64,000 nucleotides of DNA from JAHEKO01 sp965212505 (GTDB lineage Bacteria; Acidobacteriota; Thermoanaerobaculia; Multivoradales; JAHEKO01): assembly GCA_965212505.1 (NCBI GenBank), contig OZ243123.1, positions 2,604,001 to 2,668,000 on the forward strand, in the 5' to 3' direction. The position numbers were made by a program, and so were the translations under genes. The notes below the pieces were generated by a model. It was not told the DNA's origin. It searched no databases and worked only from the letters and a program-made list of their open reading frames with translations. Positions 53,601 through 61,154 of the stretch are shown here, one piece after another. Each line of letters opens with the position of its first letter. Position 1 is the stretch's first letter.

Positions 53601-54491
53601 GGCCGTGTTGTTCGTCAGCGTGCTGTAGTGAATCCTGTTGGGGTGGTAGTAACCCGAGAAGGCAGCGATACCGCCTCCTGTTTCGGCCAGATTCCCGGAC
53701 ACGGTCGAGTTTCTGAGGAAGAGGCCGCCGGTGGCGCCGATACCGCCGCCCCAATCTGCGGTGTTGTCCTTGATCGTCGAGCCGACAACACTCGTCCAAA
53801 CCTCAGCACCAAAAAACGCCAGGTAGCCATCAATGGCGAGCCCGCCGCCCCAGCCTGCCGCCGTGTTCTCGGAGAAGGTCGAGTCCTCGATGGTCAGCTC
53901 GCTGAAGAAGCCCAGCGGCGACTGGGCAAGTCCACCCCCGTGATCGGCGCTATTGCCCACGATGAGGGAGTTGTCGATACTGCCGTACCCGTCCTCGAAG
54001 AAGATCCCACCACCCGACGCTGCGTGGTTGGAAGAGACCGTGACGTTCGTGAGCGTCAACTCGGCGAACCACGAGTCGAAGAAGATCGCTCCCCCCTTGC
54101 CCGAGGGCAACGAACCGCCGCTCAGGGTCAGGTCCTCGATCACGATGGAGCCGAAGAAGTCTTGATCGTCGGTGGCGAGAAGGCGGAAGTCAGGAGCAGC
54201 CGGGTCTCGTCGGATCTCAAACCCGTTGCCGCGAAGCGTGATGTCGCTCAAGAGCTGCGGTAGACCGGTGTCCCCGTCCGCCGGGCTGGTGAGGAGAACG
54301 TCGCCCGTCAAGACGATCTCGTCCGCGCCGGAACCGGCCGTGCAGCCGCCCGTCTCCGTGTCCGTGTTCGCGGCGACGATCGCGTCCGCCAAACTACAGG
54401 CACCGCCCACGACGATCTCGGCCGACCCCAGATAGGTGGGGATGATCGCTATCGCGGCGAACCCCACAATTCGCTTCAGGACATTGCTCAT
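50625..54491 (-). CDS. Giant mosaic surface protein: CSLREA beta-helix, InlB-B repeats, inserted FG-GAP propeller, two Cys modules
   Basis: 1288 residues with a signal peptide (FAAIAIIPTYLG) and a CSLREA-like segment ACSLADAIVAAN. Residues about 80-410 are a parallel beta-helix with GGGIFFED, GGGLAIDG and GGGIAAF turns. A Cys module (421-517) begins GTCPGQMTV. Three divergent InlB B-type repeats (about 516-597, 599-679, 681-762) each end in the style WTGTDDD...TMP...VVYE. A fourth repeat is split: 763-786 and 1128-1184, around a block (787-1127) of six FG-GAP/propeller blades with the signature WWENLLGDG. A second Cys module closes the protein (1196-1288). Probably an adhesin or a ligand-binding surface protein. 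Confidence 0.8.
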   Translation of the reverse strand: MSNVLKRIVGFAAIAIIPTYLGSAEIVVGGACSLADAIVAANTDTETGGCTAGSGADEIVLTGDVLLTSPADGDTGLPQLLSDITLRGNGFEIRRDPAAPDFRLLATDDQDFFGSIVIEDLTLSGGSLPSGKGGAIFFDSWFAELTLTNVTVSSNHAASGGGIFFEDGYGSIDNSLIVGNSADHGGGLAQSPLGFFSELTIEDSTFSENTAAGWGGGLAIDGYLAFFGAEVWTSVVGSTIKDNTADWGGGIGATGGLFLRNSTVSGNLAETGGGIAAFSGYYHPNRIHYSTLTNNTAATGSGAGLFSDSYHDGEPTVESSVIANNTGDNCTVIDEPLILEGQNFDDDGSCGAEWAFLTGLDPELRDNGGPTETHALLVGSNAIDGADGQCSGLSDQRGLTRSDGLCDAGAFELNAGPLALEGTCPGQMTVSIEGATPSTALDLFQGLALGSSEVPVGPCEATVLQITDPDRIASIGVNADGNGSIVLELTDPDCGQWLQGVTQLDCKPSNVVQLLGCNELSLGHSGNGSNPVPLPDRSAGCVASKYLSGDVITLTAIPDPASAVESWVGTDDDASTDEINILTMPGTEHSAKVNYEVVCWPLTLSRSGEGSRPAATPSALGCPNGKYMAGEVVQLSGAEPSLGWVIGGWTGTDDDSSTDSTNILTMPMGGHTVRVVYEKICFDLSFFHTGVGADPVAKLANSDGCPLATYLENEVVGLTAAPATAWEVGSWSNTDDDGSTATSNFVTMPATDREVGVHYVPTCYGLSLGHTGSGLDPEATPSPDGTDWAVGMVDASFEDVWALHAADMDGDLDFDVVASSTGLGLAWWENLLGDGQSWQKHVVVTPLFLGPLYAADIDGDLDLDLVAADRSEDNLSWWENLLGDGTAWQEHRVADLLADSRSVSAADMDADGDQDILGTAEFDREVWWYENLGGDGSSWSGHLVSDSMIGPGTIQAEDFDGDLDLDVLVGGASGRISWFENVSGDAVDWVEHQVFDTNSFSDAASPADLDGDSDPDVLSTEGWWENLGNGTAWLEHDIGAFAAERPPIAVDFDGDADLDSPVVHFGTDSFSWWENLEGDASSWLEHEVGGLENAVALASADLDGDGSNDLIGGGDSIAWWSNRYGGTCSPGSFRAQDRLELLAAPEPGWTVGGWTGTIDDSSTELANLALMPADEHVVQVHYVKGPPSGPEVLFSGTCPGPIDVAVVNARPNGPVVLYAGRPGGSTEIGGGPCVGTEIGLAGARKWKTLSADSKGQASFDFEAGSAWCARAVQAIDSSCSPGEVADIP

Positions 54492-54789
54492 ACGAGTGCT
54501 CCGACTACGAACTCGACCGCGAGCGAGCGGATCCGGCCCGTGGCTCGGATCGGCCTCCCTAACGTCCCTCTCGCCGTCGATCGCTGAAAATATTCTTGAT
54601 CAGCCTAGCAGGCGTCCCAAAGCGCCGACAGATGCGTCTGCGCGAAAGCCGCCGGTCACAACCCTTCGCCGAGCGGGCCCCAGGCTTCGACTCTCAGAGA
54701 CGGCTGAGCTCGGCTGCCAGATATCCTGCTCTAGAAACCTCTACGACCAGTAGCGACTCGCTTGAACCCGGCGATCAGCGCATCGCAGG

Positions 54790-55656
54790 ATGAAGAAGAC
54801 GGTCAATCAGACGGTCCCCATTCAAGACCGCACCCGCGGTCGATTGCTTACCGTGTCCGGCACCCTTCTCTTCCTCGGCTCTCTCTTTCCGAGCTGGAAG
54901 TCCTCGACGGGGCCGGAGGACGAGGGCGGCTGGTGGATTCTCCTGGGCCTCGCCATGTTCGTCGCCGGCGGAACGATGATCATTCGCGGCAAGCAGCACC
55001 TGACAGAGATCCGAGATTGGAAATGGGTGATCGCACAGCCGTCTCCGATCATCTACCTCCGCTCGTTCGACTCGGAGAGCAGCGACTACGGGTTCGTTCG
55101 CTACTTCAAAGAGGCGTTCGGAGCTCTCTCCGGCAAGGTGACCGCCTACGGCGTCAGCAGATGGATGCCCACCTTCCAGGGTCAGCTCGCGATGCTCATG
55201 AACCGCGTGGGCACCTACGTTGCGGTCGGCCGACCGGACGCGGAGTTGCCGGGGCTGGGCGCGGTGCGCTGCTATCTCGACGACGACTGGGAGCATCGCG
55301 TTCGAGAGGTCCTCACTGCCTGCACTCTGACGGTACTGCGAGCCGGGACGACGCAAGGTCTCGGCGTCGAGATTGCTCTCTGTCGACAGGTGCTGCGCCC
55401 CCAGCAGCTACTGATGATCCTGCCTCCCGGCAAGCGAGAGCATGAGGCGGTTCGGAGCCTCTTGGCCGATCAGTACGACATCGAGTTGCCGAAGCGAGGC
55501 CGTGCCCTGATGCTCCGATTCGAGGAGGAGTGGAAGGCAGTTCCGTTGACACCGCGTTTCGGTCTCTCGCGCACGCTCAAGCCGTTCTACCTGGCAAACG
55601 GTATCGAGCCGCCGAAGGGGAGGTTGCTAGACAGCTTTCGTCTGCTGTTGAGCTAG
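54790..55656 (+). CDS. Two-helix membrane protein with TIR-like soluble domain (putative)
   Basis: 288 residues. Two membrane helices lie in residues 20-65 (LLTVSGTLLFLGSLFPSW and WWILLGLAMFVAGGTMII). A cytoplasmic domain follows: PSPIIYLRSFDSE, then YVAVGRPDAELPGLGAVRCY, DDWEHRVREVLTACTLTVLR, AGTTQGLGVEIALCR and QQLLMILPPGK. This order of strands and a Glu in the fourth helix is like TIR/SLOG-type nucleotide-related folds in uncharacterised membrane proteins; no family is proven. No signal from neighbours. It could act in signalling or defence; that is speculation. Confidence 0.6.
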   Translation: MKKTVNQTVPIQDRTRGRLLTVSGTLLFLGSLFPSWKSSTGPEDEGGWWILLGLAMFVAGGTMIIRGKQHLTEIRDWKWVIAQPSPIIYLRSFDSESSDYGFVRYFKEAFGALSGKVTAYGVSRWMPTFQGQLAMLMNRVGTYVAVGRPDAELPGLGAVRCYLDDDWEHRVREVLTACTLTVLRAGTTQGLGVEIALCRQVLRPQQLLMILPPGKREHEAVRSLLADQYDIELPKRGRALMLRFEEEWKAVPLTPRFGLSRTLKPFYLANGIEPPKGRLLDSFRLLLS

Positions 55657-55769
55657 CGGAGTTGACTGTATCGAGGCGAAGCGCACCGCCCGAAGATCAT
55701 CGCAAACGGCTAGCGACGTCTTCGCCCCCCTCAAAGCAGAACCATTAGTTTCGCGTAGGATGCTCCCCA

Positions 55770-56705
55770 ATGAGGCACCGCCGCCGCTGCCGACCCAAGG
55801 GGGCTCTCTCGTCCCTGCGGCTTCTGCTGGCACTATGGGCGACTGTCGGCTGTGCTGGCTCGACCGCACAACCCGAGAGCGTTCCAGCTCGTCTCGAGAT
55901 CGTTCAGCTCGAGAGCGCTGTCTTCGGCAACTCGAGATCGCTGCGAATCTGGCTGCCGCCACTCTACGACGCGTCACGCGCCTCGGCCTACCCGGTGATC
56001 TACCTCAACGACGGCCAGGGGGTCTTTGACGAGTCGACGGCACAGTTCGGCGAATACGAATGGGAGCTCGACGAGACGCTTGAACGCCTCGTGACCGAGC
56101 GGCGGGTAGCGCCTGTCGTCGCGGTGGGAATCGACAATGCGGGTCGCCGCGGACGAGCCCGTGAGTACCTGCCATATCCCGACATCCACCTCTCGCCACC
56201 CGAGCCGCACCCCCTCGGATCGTTGTACGGGAAGTTCCTCCTCGAGGAGGTGTTCCCACTCGTCGAAGCGCGCTACAACGTAGCGACGAGCCCAGAGTCC
56301 CGCACCCTCGGCGGATCGTCCTACGGGGCTCTGATCTCGCTCTATGCCGCCGCGAAGAGCCCGGCGATCGCCTCGAAACTGCTTCTCGAGAGCCCCTCGC
56401 TCTACGTCGACGACCGGCGGGTGCTCAGCGACGTAAGCTCCAGCGCTGTGCCGTTCGAGCGGGTCTATCTCGGCATCGGCACCAACGAGCTGAGCACAGA
56501 TCCATGCGCCCCGGAGCATCCCGGCAACGTCGAGGCCGTGCGCGACGTCCACGAGCTCGGCCAGCTTCTTACGACGAGAGGGCTCCCACCGAGGTCCCTC
56601 GAAGTCGTTGTCGAAGACTGCGCAACCCACAGCGAGCAGAGCTGGGCGCGACGCCTACCGGCGGCCCTCGAGTTCTTGCTGGGTGCGCCCAGATCGGCCG
56701 ACTAG
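55770..56705 (+). CDS. Lipoprotein esterase (Fes/esterase-D family)
   Basis: 311 residues. The N-terminus LRLLLALWATVGCAG gives a lipobox-like end at Cys, so a membrane-anchored lipoprotein is likely. The esterase-D/enterochelin-esterase fold is seen in RSLRIWLPPLYDASRASAYP, VIYLNDGQGVFDE, the nucleophile elbow LGGSSYGALISLY and the late His in CATHSEQSW. The triad looks complete, unlike the related domain in the protein at 47348. It hydrolyses esters; acyl chains or siderophores are possible substrates. A hairpin (56704-56728) follows directly. Confidence 0.85.
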   Translation: MRHRRRCRPKGALSSLRLLLALWATVGCAGSTAQPESVPARLEIVQLESAVFGNSRSLRIWLPPLYDASRASAYPVIYLNDGQGVFDESTAQFGEYEWELDETLERLVTERRVAPVVAVGIDNAGRRGRAREYLPYPDIHLSPPEPHPLGSLYGKFLLEEVFPLVEARYNVATSPESRTLGGSSYGALISLYAAAKSPAIASKLLLESPSLYVDDRRVLSDVSSSAVPFERVYLGIGTNELSTDPCAPEHPGNVEAVRDVHELGQLLTTRGLPPRSLEVVVEDCATHSEQSWARRLPAALEFLLGAPRSAD

Positions 56706-56728
56706 CGGGCTCGACACCCAAGCCCGCT
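56704..56728 (+). terminator. Hairpin terminator of the esterase gene
   Basis: AGCGGGCT/AGCCCGCT form a perfect 8-bp stem with a 9-base loop and overlap the TAG stop region of the esterase gene. No T-run follows. Confidence 0.5.
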
Positions 56729-57054
56729 GAGAGGAGGCTGGTCGTCACCGATCCGCACAGGCGGGTCCTCGAGAAGAAGATGAGCGTCCCGTCGCCAACC
56801 CCGTTGGCGGGGCCGGAACTCGAAACGACGATTGGTCGGCCGTGTGGGGAGCGAACCTACGACTGATCGGATTACAGGAGACCGGCCGCCCCTCCACGAG
56901 CGACTCCGAGGAGTGGCCTGGGCAACGAGGAGGCTGCCGAGCCGACCTCCTTGATCCTAGGAACTAGGCCGGCCGCAATCGGCTATGCTCGCTCGGCATG
57001 AAGATGGCGCCTAGACCCGCAGGGGTCTAGCTGATCGTCGACTTGGGGAGACCA
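56729..57054. other. Non-coding stretch with tRNA-like remnant and hairpin
   Basis: No plausible gene lies here. It holds the tRNA-3'-half-like sequence at 56838-56863 (see that entry) and a perfect palindrome CTAGACCC-GCAG-GGGTCTAG at 57011-57030, a tetraloop hairpin 25 bases before the orphan gene start that may control that gene. The remaining bases show nothing recognisable. Confidence 0.5.
56838..56863 (-). repeat. Degenerate copy of the tRNA-Lys 3' half (candidate attachment-site remnant)
   Basis: On the minus strand this 26-base segment matches the 3' part of the tRNA-Lys at 57826-57851 with only two differences. Both include the T-stem start GTCGTAGG, the TTCG of the T-loop and the acceptor ACGGCC. 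It is in the same orientation as the intact tRNA and about 990 bases away, on the 3' side of that gene, which is where the far end of an integrated element is expected. The T-loop part is common to all tRNAs, so some similarity is generic. Confidence 0.5.
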
Positions 57055-57633
57055 GTGATAGTCGAGATAAAGAAGCAGCCGGGCGACGCTGAGGTTTTCT
57101 TGACGTCGGTCAATGGGCTCTTGGCTCGGTTGGTGAGGGACTACGAGCCCGATCGCGTCTTCGCGGTCCGACTCAACAAGTGGTTTGACCACAAGTGGCT
57201 AGGCTACTCGGGAAAAGGCAGGGTCAACTTCGATGGCTATCCGTACATTGACACTGCGCTTGACACGCATTGGCAATCGAAGCTCACACTCCCCCCGTTC
57301 AACCCGAAACAGGTCGTAGATGAACTGCATTGGCACCGACTAGCAGATCAGAGCTACCAGCGATCCACGGACGCGGACTGGGTTCACCGCCGCGTCCTCG
57401 AGAGCAGCTCTGCGAACCTTCACCGAAGGGTTGCCGACCGATGGCCGTCCGCAGTCCTGCTCTGGATGTCCTCCAACACCGCTGTCAACAAACGAGGAAG
57501 CGTCATGGTCTACGTTGTCGGTCCCGCGCAGTCAATCTGGTATTCGTCTTTCACCGAGTCTTCAGGATGGCGGGTCGATCAGGTCAAGGGAATCGCGAGA
57601 GAAGCCGTTCAAGAGTGGTTTCCTCTCGGGTGA
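57055..57633 (+). CDS. Orphan protein of unknown function (islet gene)
   Basis: 192 residues from GTG 57055, preceded by GGGGAG at 4 bases; TTG 57043 is an alternative start. Base composition is visibly lower in GC than in the neighbours, with codons such as TTT, ATT, TAT and TTG common. The protein has VFAVRLNKWFDHKWLGYSG, then YPYIDTALDTHWQSKLTLP, then WPSAVLLWMSSNTAVNKRG and a C-terminal VKGIAREAVQEWFPLG. I do not recognise a family; no signal peptide or membrane helix is present. It lies between a tRNA-3'-like remnant and tRNA-Lys, so recent gain is likely. Confidence 0.6.
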   Translation: MIVEIKKQPGDAEVFLTSVNGLLARLVRDYEPDRVFAVRLNKWFDHKWLGYSGKGRVNFDGYPYIDTALDTHWQSKLTLPPFNPKQVVDELHWHRLADQSYQRSTDADWVHRRVLESSSANLHRRVADRWPSAVLLWMSSNTAVNKRGSVMVYVVGPAQSIWYSSFTESSGWRVDQVKGIAREAVQEWFPLG

Positions 57634-57823
57634 GAGGGCGACCTACAGGTCGCTCCCGAGAACGACACTCGTCGTCCCAAGGTTACTCAGACGAAGCTCG
57701 TCTTCGCCGAAGTGGGGCCCGAGCACCCGAGAGCGTCGAGAGTGCGTCGTAGCGCCGAACACACTGCGCTCCGCCTGAACGCTAGCTCCGAAACCGCCTT
57801 GTTTTTTTCAGTGGGAAGCAAAG

Positions 57824-57896
57824 TGGGCCGTGTAGGGATCGAACCTACGACCTTCGGATTAAAAGTCCGCGGCTCTACCAACTGAGCTAACGGCCC
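57824..57896 (-). tRNA. tRNA-Lys (anticodon UUU)
   Basis: 73 bases form a full cloverleaf on the minus strand: acceptor GGGCCGT/ACGGCCC with discriminator A, D-arm with AGCTCAGTTGGTAGAGC, anticodon loop CTTTTAA (TTT, reading Lys codons), variable loop AGGTC and T-arm GTAGG-TTCGATC-CCTAC. CCA is not encoded. The first anticodon-stem pair is a G-A mismatch; the rest pair well. Confidence 0.95.
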
Positions 57897-57907
57897 ATGC
57901 GCGGCGA

Positions 57908-57936
57908 AGTATACCCACGCTACACTCCCGTCGACA
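57908..57936 (-). promoter_or_regulatory. Promoter of tRNA-Lys
   Basis: On the minus strand a -10 box TATACT (57913-57908) stands 17 bases from TGTCGA (57936-57931), a weak -35 match. Transcription would begin near 57901, a few bases before the tRNA 5' end. Confidence 0.5.
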
Positions 57937-57994
57937 CTGTGTTGAGACCGACTTCACTGCGCATAGAGCGTCTCTCGCCGATCCTTGAGGAGTC

Positions 57995-58807
57995 ATGACC
58001 GATCTGCACCACAAGATGCCTGAACCGAACTGCCCTCGTTGCCAGAGTCAGTGGGTGGACGACGGAGAGTGCCTGACGTGCGGAGTGGTGGTCTCGAAGT
58101 ACCTCGCCATGCCGGTGATCGCCCGCCCGAAGGAGCCGACGCCGCGCCCAAGGAGCGGCTCACGATCGACGCTGGTCACGGCTCTCCTCGTGGCACTTGC
58201 GATCTCGGGTTCGATCTTTGTGGCCGACGCGATTCGACGGCAAGCGGAACCGGTCGATCGGCTCGGCGAGGCTCGACAGGCGCCGCGGTCGCTGGAGGCC
58301 CGTACCGATCTGCGAGTGGCTACGGCGGACGCGTCCCACCCGGTTGTCACGCGCGTGCTGCCGGCCGGCTACTCGACGGACGATTCGCCACCACCGACGG
58401 AGGCGGAAGCGGAGGCCCTCACACCCGACTTCAGCTGGTACGAGGGCGCTGAGGGCATGAATCGGGCGGTCCAGGAAGCGCGCGAAGACGGGCGCCCGAT
58501 CGCGGTCTACTTCTACACCGACTGGTGCGGGTACTGCCGGCAGTTGGAGCGCGACCTGCTGGAGCGGGCAAAGGTCGAAGACTTCATGAAGTACATGACC
58601 AAGGTCCGCATCAACCCGGAGAAGAGTCCGAACAACCGCTTCATCGCTCAACGCTACGGCGTGAGCGGCTTCCCGACCTTCTTCGTGCACACCGATGGCG
58701 AAACCGGGCCGACGAAGGTCAGTCGCATGATTCGCGACGGCGGCGAGTACCGGCTCAAGACGCAAGACGAGTTCATCGACTCGCTGCAATCACTGCTCGA
58801 CGGATAG
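57995..58807 (+). CDS. Membrane-anchored thioredoxin-like protein with N-terminal zinc ribbon
   Basis: 270 residues. The N-terminus carries two Cys pairs (NCPRCQSQW and ECLTCGVVV), a zinc-ribbon-like finger, then one membrane helix (VTALLVALAISGSIFVADAI). After a Pro/Glu-rich linker, the C-terminal thioredoxin domain (about 145-270) has IAVYFYTDWCGYCRQLERDL with the redox WCGYC and the cis-Pro in VSGFPTFFVHTDG. It probably acts in the periplasm as a disulfide reductase or thiol partner. The stop lies 4 bases from the stop of the convergent purA gene. Confidence 0.87.
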   Translation: MTDLHHKMPEPNCPRCQSQWVDDGECLTCGVVVSKYLAMPVIARPKEPTPRPRSGSRSTLVTALLVALAISGSIFVADAIRRQAEPVDRLGEARQAPRSLEARTDLRVATADASHPVVTRVLPAGYSTDDSPPPTEAEAEALTPDFSWYEGAEGMNRAVQEAREDGRPIAVYFYTDWCGYCRQLERDLLERAKVEDFMKYMTKVRINPEKSPNNRFIAQRYGVSGFPTFFVHTDGETGPTKVSRMIRDGGEYRLKTQDEFIDSLQSLLDG

Positions 58808-58811
58808 TCGG

Positions 58812-60143
58812 CTAGACGCCGCGATTGGCGAGCACCGCTTCGAGCCGACCGCCGGTGAGCTGCTCGAGACGGCCGCCACGCAGAATCGTCTCCTCGCGCC
58901 TCGGCCCCGACGAGACCAGGCCGACGGGTGCGCCAACCTCGTCCTCGATCACGGAGACGTAGTCGCGAGCGGCCTGCGGGAGATCGTCGTACTCGAGCAC
59001 TCCAACGGTCTCCGACTGCCAGCCGGGCACGGTGCGGTAGATCGGCTCGGCACGGGCGAGCTCGTCGAGGGTCGAGGGCAGCTCTCGCCTCTCTTCGCCG
59101 TCGATCCGATAGGCCGTACAGATCTGAATCTCTTCCAGGCTGTCGAGCACGTCGAGCTTGGTGAGGGCGATCGAGTCGACGCCGTTCACCATCTGCGAGT
59201 AGCGGGCGACCACCGTGTCGAGCCAGCCACAGCGGCGCGGCCGGCCGGTGGTGGTGCCAACCTCGTTGCCTCGGTCTTGGAGGTACTCACCCACCCCACC
59301 GACAACTTCCGTGGTGAACGGCCCGGCGCCCACTCGAGTCGTGTACGCCTTGAGCACGCCGATCACGCCGTCGATCGCTCCCGGCGCCGCTCCGCTCCCG
59401 GCAGCGACACCTCCAGCCGTCGTATTGGAGCTCGTGACGTAGGGATAGGTGCCGTGGTCGATATCGAGGAGCGCTCCCTGCGCGCCCTCGAACAGCATCG
59501 ACTCACCGGCCTCGATCCAGCCGTTGACCAGATAGGCACTGTTGCGAAGGTGCGGCGCCAGTCGCTCGGCCCACGCTCGGCAGCGCTCGACCTCGGCGGT
59601 CGCGTCGATCTGGGGCTGCCCGAGTGCCGCGAGCTCGGCGTTGAGTCGCGACGCGAGGCGTTCGACCCGTGCCTCGAGGTCGCTCGCGGCAAGATCGCAC
59701 ATGCGCAGTCCCACGCGAGACGCCTTGTTTTCGTAGGCCGGCCCGATGCCCTTGGCGGTTGTACCGATCATCGCTCCGCCACGCGCGGCTTCTCGAGCCC
59801 GGTCGAGCGCACGGTGAGCGGGCAGGATGACGTGGGCCCGATCTGAGACGAACAGCCGGTCGGCGGCGTCGACGTCCTCCTTCAGGAGACCCTCGATCTC
59901 CCCGAAGAAGGCGTCGGGATCGATCACCATGCCGTTGCCGAGCAGGCACTTCTTGCCCGGATGGACAACGCCCGAGGGGATCAGGTGCAGTGCAAAGTGA
60001 CGATCGCCAAACTTGACGGTGTGGCCGGCGTTGTTGCCACCCTGAAAACGCACGACGGCGTCGAAGGCCGAGCAGAGCAGATCGACAATCTTCCCCTTCC
60101 CCTCGTCCCCCCACTGCATACCCAATACAACGCTGTTCGCCAT
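58812..60143 (-). CDS. purA: Adenylosuccinate synthase
   Basis: 443 residues from ATG 60143. Catalyses GTP-dependent joining of IMP and aspartate in AMP synthesis in the cytoplasm. Signature regions are VVLGMQWGDEGKGKIVDLL, FQGGNNAGHTVKFG (catalytic His), GTTAKGIGPAYENKASR, DHGTYPYVTSSNTTAGG and EVGTTTGRPRRCGW (arginine-rich switch loop). The chain continues about 20 residues past the usual C-terminal GPRREETI, with an Arg/Leu-rich tail ending EAVLANRGV. The upstream start is fixed by the conserved N-terminus MANSVV. No purine operon partner is adjacent. Confidence 0.97.
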   Translation of the reverse strand: MANSVVLGMQWGDEGKGKIVDLLCSAFDAVVRFQGGNNAGHTVKFGDRHFALHLIPSGVVHPGKKCLLGNGMVIDPDAFFGEIEGLLKEDVDAADRLFVSDRAHVILPAHRALDRAREAARGGAMIGTTAKGIGPAYENKASRVGLRMCDLAASDLEARVERLASRLNAELAALGQPQIDATAEVERCRAWAERLAPHLRNSAYLVNGWIEAGESMLFEGAQGALLDIDHGTYPYVTSSNTTAGGVAAGSGAAPGAIDGVIGVLKAYTTRVGAGPFTTEVVGGVGEYLQDRGNEVGTTTGRPRRCGWLDTVVARYSQMVNGVDSIALTKLDVLDSLEEIQICTAYRIDGEERRELPSTLDELARAEPIYRTVPGWQSETVGVLEYDDLPQAARDYVSVIEDEVGAPVGLVSSGPRREETILRGGRLEQLTGGRLEAVLANRGV

Positions 60144-60249
60144 GGTGCTCTCTGGTGGCCTCCCATGTTCAAGGCTATCCCGGATAGAGCGGCGCCGGAG
60201 AAACAAAACGAGCCGATCTCCCGTAGTGACGGGTGATTCGGAGGCCTCT

Positions 60250-60891
60250 ATGAAGCAATTGATCGCGATTTCACTCCTCGCACTGACGGCCGCGGCCCCT
60301 CTCGTTGCCGACGACTACCGCGAGATCCGAGGCAGCCACGAGCTCGCCTCGGGCCAAGATCTGCACGTCGACTTCCACTCGGGCGAAGTCCAGTTCGAAG
60401 CCGGCAGCGGCAACAAGGTCAGCATCGAGGTGGAGCTCGACTGCAAGTGGCGCGATCGCCGCTGCGAAGACCTCCTCGACGAGGTAGAACTCCGTTGGCG
60501 CTCGAACGACCGCCGTCTCTACCTGGAGGTCGAGGGTCTGGCCTCCTGGGAGCGCGCTCGGGTCGAGGTCGACGCGACCATCACCTACCCTCGATCGGCC
60601 GCGCTCTTCGTCGACATGGCCGCCGGCAGCCTCGAGATTGAAGGCGCCACCAAGGACATTCGGGTCGACATGGGAGCCGGTGAAGTCCGCGTGTGGATGG
60701 ATGAAGCGTCCGTCGAGATGGTCTCGGTCGACGTGGGCATCGGTGAAGCCAAATTCCGGGGCCAGAACGACTTCGTGGCCGGCCGGCGCTCCAATCTGAT
60801 CGGGAGTGAGGTCTACTGGGACGACGGCCCGGGCGACGCCCGCGTCGACGTGGAGTTGGGCGTCGGAGACGCCAGCGTCTATCTCGACTGA
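60250..60891 (+). CDS. Small exported protein of unknown function
   Basis: 213 residues from ATG 60250 with GGAGG 6 bases upstream; the frame is open further upstream. A signal peptide (LIAISLLALTAAAPLVA) is followed by a beta-rich mature part with repeated Val/Asp patterns: VDFHSGEVQFEAG, LFVDMAAGSLEIEGA, IRVDMGAGEVRV, VDVGIGEAKF and VDVELGVGDASVYLD. The pattern resembles DUF4097-type adhesin-like beta-solenoids with strand repeats of 18-20 residues. Function unknown. The MITE-like palindrome begins 4 bases after its stop. Confidence 0.72.
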   Translation: MKQLIAISLLALTAAAPLVADDYREIRGSHELASGQDLHVDFHSGEVQFEAGSGNKVSIEVELDCKWRDRRCEDLLDEVELRWRSNDRRLYLEVEGLASWERARVEVDATITYPRSAALFVDMAAGSLEIEGATKDIRVDMGAGEVRVWMDEASVEMVSVDVGIGEAKFRGQNDFVAGRRSNLIGSEVYWDDGPGDARVDVELGVGDASVYLD

Positions 60892-60894
60892 CCG

Positions 60895-60982
60895 AAGAAA
60901 CGGGGGACACAAACCCCATTTCCGAGGCAGCCGGGGCCGCGCCACCGACTCGTGGGAATAGGGTTCGTGTCCCCCGTTTCTT
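60895..60982. mobile_element. MITE/REPIN-like inverted-repeat element
   Basis: Two arms of 26 bases (60895-60920 and 60957-60982) are inverted copies with two mismatches; the outer 16 bases (AAGAAACGGGGGACAC and its complement) are perfect. The 36-base centre is GC-rich. Such GGGGACAC-type palindromes are typical of REP/MITE elements moved by Y1 transposases elsewhere. There is no transposase gene here. It begins right after the 60250 gene stop and may also act as its terminator. Confidence 0.6.
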
Positions 60983-61013
60983 GCGCGGCTACAAAAGAGG
61001 GCCCCGATCGCCG

Positions 61014-61022
61014 TGCTATACT
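61014..61022 (+). promoter_or_regulatory. Extended -10 promoter candidate upstream of the UbiB-type gene
   Basis: TGC-TATACT is a near-consensus extended -10 box. No good -35 is found at 17 bases. It lies 130 bases upstream of the GTG at 61155 and just after the palindrome, and would give a long 5' leader. Confidence 0.35.
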
Positions 61023-61154
61023 CCCTGAGTTCGCAGCAATTTAGGGGGGTGATTGGCGGGCCGATTCGGCTCGATCCGGGGGAAGGTCTTTATCTGGGAG
61101 CGCCCCTGCAGGACACCCGAAGCCCTCACCGCCCCGAACGCATAGAATCGACTC

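Noticed and set aside
51969..54263. 764-residue plus-strand frame
   Set aside because: Antisense to the giant surface protein; it arises from high GC and codon bias and has no recognisable domain.
56838..56910. A second, complete tRNA gene on the minus strand
   Set aside because: Only the 3' half fits; no D-arm or matching acceptor strand exists at tRNA length, so it was kept as a remnant.
57687..57881. Minus-strand frame with the phrase EPRTFNPKVVGSIPTRPT
   Set aside because: This is translation through the tRNA-Lys gene, a well-known artefact.
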